A stretch of 64,000 nt of DNA from Acanthornis magna (lineage: Eukaryota; Chordata; Aves; Passeriformes; Acanthizidae), in the NCBI GenBank assembly GCA_036785705.1, contig JAWUZG010000001.1, positions 3,224,001 to 3,288,000 of the forward strand. Direction: 5' to 3'. Positions 60,150 to 64,000 of the stretch are shown one piece after another. Below the pieces are notes generated by a model. It searched no databases. It saw only the letters and a program-made list of their open reading frames with translations, and was not told the DNA's origin. Position numbers and translations under genes: made by a program. Numbering within the stretch: position 1 is the first letter of the stretch; the number at the start of each line of letters is the position of its first letter.

Positions 60150-61202
60150 GGCACAGCCCCGCAGAGCAGCTTTGGGCTTGGGTTAGTTTTGGTACACAGG
60201 CGGGTAGGAGAAAAACTGTCAGCAAACTGCTGCCCTGCCGTGTGTGAGGCTTGCCTTCTCACTGTTGAGCTGTTAAGAATCTTTTTTCCCCTGCGGATTT
60301 CTTGTTCTTTCCTATCGCAACCTAAAATTTGCTTCTGCTAATCGTCAGCTTTAAGGAAATATCTTTAAGTAAAGGTTTCATACCCGTAAAACTTTGATGC
60401 ATGCTGTTCCTGCCTGCCTAAGGGTGATGGAGAGCAGCTGCCTTGTGCCTCCGCTTTCCGACTGCTTGGAAATTAAGGTTTCCATTGGAAAAGCTGTTGG
60501 TGTAAACAGTAGAAGATTCTAGTTCAGGATACTTTTTTCCCCTTCCCTCTGTCAGGTGCCTTTTCCATCTGGAGGTGGTAAGCATGAGATGGCTGGTGCT
60601 TCTTAAGATTTTAATCTTAGGTGGTTCGGGCGAGGTTTAGTGCGTGTAAAGAGAAAGCACAGCCTTAAAAACACTCGGGATTTTCAGTAATCCGGGATCT
60701 CAAGAGCATGTTTCCTGAATAGTTTTTGTTTTAGTGTGGCAGCGAGAGGAGGTTGCTGGAAGTGGAGCTCTGTTGTGCTTGGTACTGTGCATGGGTGTAG
60801 CAAGAGGTGATTCCTGTGGTAACAAGCATGAGGATGAAATAGGAAAGAGATAAGACAGCCTCATCCAAATCTTTATAAACATTTTGCAAGGATTTTAAAC
60901 TCTAACAAGTATCAGAAACGTAACAGTTATTTCCTTTCCCCTCCCTTTTATGATGGGCACAGAAGGAAAGACTTCTTTCCAAACCCTAAAGCATAAGTCT
61001 TAGCTTTAAAAGCTTTTGCAATTTCTGGCTTATGCTAATAAAAAGGTATTATTTTAAGACTTTGCCACAGATCCTTGACTAATGCAGCATTGCAGATGGC
61101 CATCCTTGTACAGGTTCTACTTTAAAGAATAATGATTGTGGCTTTTCTCCTTCCTTTGCAGGAATTACTATTGTATAAGGGGGGAGCTGATGTTTAAACA
61201 GT

Positions 61203-61221
61203 AAAAAAAAAGGGGGGGGGG
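61203..61221 (+). repeat. A9-G10 double homopolymer
   Basis: Nine A directly followed by ten G. Prone to length change and sequencing error. Confidence 0.8.
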
Positions 61222-63837
61222 AATGTTACTTGCTTGGATCTCCAAGAAATGAAGATATTATTTTTCAGAAATTGATTAGATTTTCCCAGCAGAGTCTTTC
61301 TTACCAAGGATTTGTCTGGGGGCTTTACTGTAGAGAGTGAATGAGTAAAACCAAGTTTTATGACTAGAAGTGCAAGTAATGCCTGGCATTAGAAAGGAAC
61401 GGGGCGATTCTATATTGCATCTCTGTTTTGTCAGTAGTAAAACTCTTCTCCTCCTGTTAGTCATAGCTGCTTTTTCTCTGCATGCCTCTGAGAGAAATAT
61501 TAACCAAGAATGTTGGCAGACGGATTGCTGGTTGGATATAGTAACTGGAACAACTTAACTCCTGAGCAGTTGACAAGTCTCAGGCTGACTGACCTTCTGA
61601 AATACTGGAGCATGAAAATAAATGAGCATATGAATGTGGCTTTCAAAGCCAGCCAGACAGGCTGTTACTGTTACCATGTCCTCCCTCCTCCTTTTTTTTA
61701 ATTAAAAAATAAAAGCAAGTAATTTTAATTTCCAGTATAAGTAACTGCTTAAATATATTATTTTCAATTGGGTGTGTATGGATTATCTCTGTTCCAAGTG
61801 AAGTCCAGGGCCAAGACTCTACTGCTCTGTTTTGTCAGTGCTCTTTTCGACTCCGTTTACCTTGGGCAGGCAGACCTTTATGTACTTACATAGGAATGAA
61901 ATGTCCATAAATTAGTTAATTTTTAAAGTAAACACCCCTGCTTTGTGCTTCAGATGTCCTCTGCTTTCTTCCCTGTGCCAGCACAGCAGTCATAAAAAGA
62001 AACATAGGAGAGCAGCCTAAAAGCCAGTTGTGAGACTGTGACACAGCTGTACTGGGGCTGAAAATTGTCTTGCTATCCTGAATACTCTGTAAAACAGGAT
62101 TTGTCTCACCATTGCTATGACTGTAGCAGTAGTTACATAATGAAACCCTAAACCCCAGCAATGCTGCACCTGTAACAAGACAGAAGTTGACTAATTACAG
62201 AGGCGTCTGTGCCTGAAATTGTTTATGTACACTTCATGGTTCTAAAGTGTTGGCTGTCACAGATAGCACCACCCTGATGTTAACAGGGGAGATTTAAAAA
62301 GAGTAACTTGAAAAGAATGGGATGTTTTCCTTGTTGAAATTTGCATTAGGACATTTGAAGTTGGAGGAGAGCTCAGCCATCACCTGGATGTGTTTAAAGC
62401 CCCATATAGGACTGGACTGGGCATCTCTGGGCATCACACAGTTCTCCCACTGAGCAGCTACTGGTCATCAAATCTCAGCTGGAGAGTACCAGTGTGAGCC
62501 TTGTCATTATCCTTAGCTAAGACCTTAATCTAAAGAAAAGTAACTACTTGTCACTGGCTGTAGTTTTATTTTTAGTTGGGGCAGGAAGGGATTCTGTCGC
62601 TGTAAACGTGTGGGAAATGTGAGCACTTCAGGGATCTTTGGTGGTTTAATCCTTGATGTTGTATAGGGACCTTTGCCACTGGCCTTCATTTGAGGCAACA
62701 AGATTCAGCTGATGCTGTTGCTGATGTAGTGAACTGGGAACAGAGTTTATTTGCAAAGGAAAAGGCAAAGATGTGCGGGTGCATGCTTCACAGATGCCTT
62801 TTTTTACCCCAGTAAATTCTGTCCTGAAGGTGGACCAATGTGCTTAGCATCATCAAATCCTGCACGGGTACTCCACTGTCTGCCTTAAAAGAAGGAGCAT
62901 TTCCCAAACACTGTAGAGATGTGTATGTGGTATTGATGATTTAAACTCTTGTGCTGGCTTGGTTGTAGGTAACAAAGTCTCTGAGGTATAGGGTCTCAAA
63001 ACAGTAAAAAGGATGTTCTTGAAAATCTAGAAAGACCAGTTAAGAATGAAGCACAGTATGGAATCCTTATTTTCTGGTATCTTGAGGCTTGGTTTAATGT
63101 GGTCAAAGGTGAGACCTTAGGCATTCTTTCTGAGCAAAGCATGATTTGAAGAATTCAATGTAGTAATTGAATTATTACTTAGGCAATGAAAATGTTGGTT
63201 TGTGTTTCCTTTCTTTTTAAGTGGTTGCTACATTTAATTTGAAATCCAATTCATGGAACCATTTAAGCATGTGATGCAATGTCCTAGTGAAGTCAGATTT
63301 AACTTTTACTGAATTGCTGTTTTACCCATCTAGTTCTTTCAAAAACGTATGTACACACGATTAGTTATTTCACTGTTGGCAGCTCTCACAAATTCTAGTG
63401 TGAGTTGTATGAATGACATTCAGTGTGTTTCTTGAGGCTCCAGCTTCCAGATTTAGAGGACTGAGAGAATCTTTGTTTTTAGCTTTAAAACTAACGGATT
63501 TTGTAGCTCCCCAGCCTGTAGAGGAAAGTTTGAATTGTCACAAGTGCACCACAGAAATCAGAAAGTTTAAAACCAAATATCGGGGTTGCATACATTGAAT
63601 TCAGGGAGTCTGGCGTAGGTGTTGGCACTCTGTAATTACTTTGATGTAGTTGCATATCTGTCATGGGCTGATGTGAGAGCCCCCCGAGTTCACATTTGGC
63701 TAAATACCGTTCAGTCCTACTGTTCACCTGTTTTGCAAATCAACACTGACGTCCAAGAAAGTGTCTGTACAAATCTGTTGGTCTGGCTCTCGTTTGGCAT
63801 ACATTACTGTCATAGATTCTGTGTCTGTGAATGTTTT

Positions 63838-63850
63838 GTTTTTTTTTTTT
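63838..63850. repeat. T homopolymer (13)
   Basis: Run of 13 T in the presumed intron. No attached element. Confidence 0.7.
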
Positions 63851-64000
63851 AATTAATGGTCATAATTTCTGTATTTCTGGCCATACTGTGGTGACAGTCC
63901 CTCTCTAAACAAGGGCAGGAATGTTTCCGGGTTACTGGATGTTAAATAGCCATGACTATTTCAAACAGACAGGAGTTTTCATGAGCAGGTAAAGAATGTG

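Larger units (their letters stand above)
59436..60160. promoter_or_regulatory. CpG island, promoter of the PROSER2 candidate
   Basis: About 700 bases of dense CpG, beginning right after a CR1 element. Several GC boxes are present. GCGCAGTGCGCATGA near 59635-59649 contains an NRF-1-type TGCGCATG core. There is no TATA box. A good + strand donor at 59758/59759 sets the direction of transcription. Confidence 0.75.
59759..64000 (+). other. Probable first intron of the PROSER2 candidate
   Basis: Starts at the donor at 59758/59759 and runs to the window end. It holds a 13-base minisatellite near 60078-60149 and otherwise AT-rich unique sequence. A good acceptor-like TTCCTTTGCAG lies just before 61163, but no matching donor or coding frame follows, so I do not call an exon there. 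A weak CR1-like phrase lies near 62380-62440. Confidence 0.45.

Noticed and set aside
61152..61200. Possible exon after a good acceptor (CTTTGCAG) in the last gene's intron
   Set aside because: No coding frame and no usable donor follows; an A9-G10 run comes right after it.
1..64000. CRISPR arrays, bacterial operons, tRNA or rRNA genes, or a novel gene system
   Set aside because: I looked for repeat-spacer regularity, clustered short-spaced genes and tRNA-like cloverleafs and saw none. The window is vertebrate nuclear DNA.

Overview
The window looks like ordinary avian nuclear DNA, most likely from a songbird. The repeat content is CR1 LINE fragments in both orientations plus one long terminal repeat of a type I associate with passerine genomes. 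Genes are sparse and intron-containing, and three short CpG-rich islands mark promoters. I saw no bacterial, plasmid, CRISPR or operon-like structure, no tRNA or rRNA, and no candidate for a new multi-gene system.

The one gene I can read completely is ECHDC3 (enoyl-CoA hydratase domain-containing 3, mitochondrial crotonase family). It is on the + strand, with five coding exons from 35212 to 40698. All splice sites are canonical and in phase, the product is 302 residues, and two poly(A) signals follow the stop. In mammals ECHDC3 lies between USP6NL (opposite strand) and PROSER2 (same strand). The two other CpG islands fit that order. One, at about 14850-15660, carries a minus-strand first-exon candidate with a donor at 15421/15420; I assign it by synteny to USP6NL, so 1-15420 would be its first intron. 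The other, at about 59436-60160, carries a plus-strand exon with a donor at 59758/59759; I assign it by synteny to PROSER2, so 59759-64000 would be its first intron.

Layout: 1-15420 is AT-rich intronic DNA with one clear CR1 piece. 15421-15660 is the minus-strand first exon and promoter. 16467-17614 holds a broken plus-strand reading frame in three frames that I could not assign to a family. 17615-34515 is intergenic, with small CR1 fragments and an LTR at about 30062-30632. 34520-35105 is a CR1 3' end that stops about 107 bases before the ECHDC3 start codon. 35106-40843 is ECHDC3. 40866-59435 is intergenic, with five CR1 stretches, two of them back to back just before the third CpG island. 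59436-64000 is the start of the PROSER2 candidate.

The observations most worth checking are the CR1 end next to the ECHDC3 promoter, an in-frame triple 18-base repeat in the ECHDC3 leader peptide, the loss of both catalytic glutamates in ECHDC3, the broken frame at 16.5-17.6 kb, and a 13-base G-rich minisatellite just inside the third gene. All family and repeat assignments are from reading the sequence and from memory; no alignment was run.
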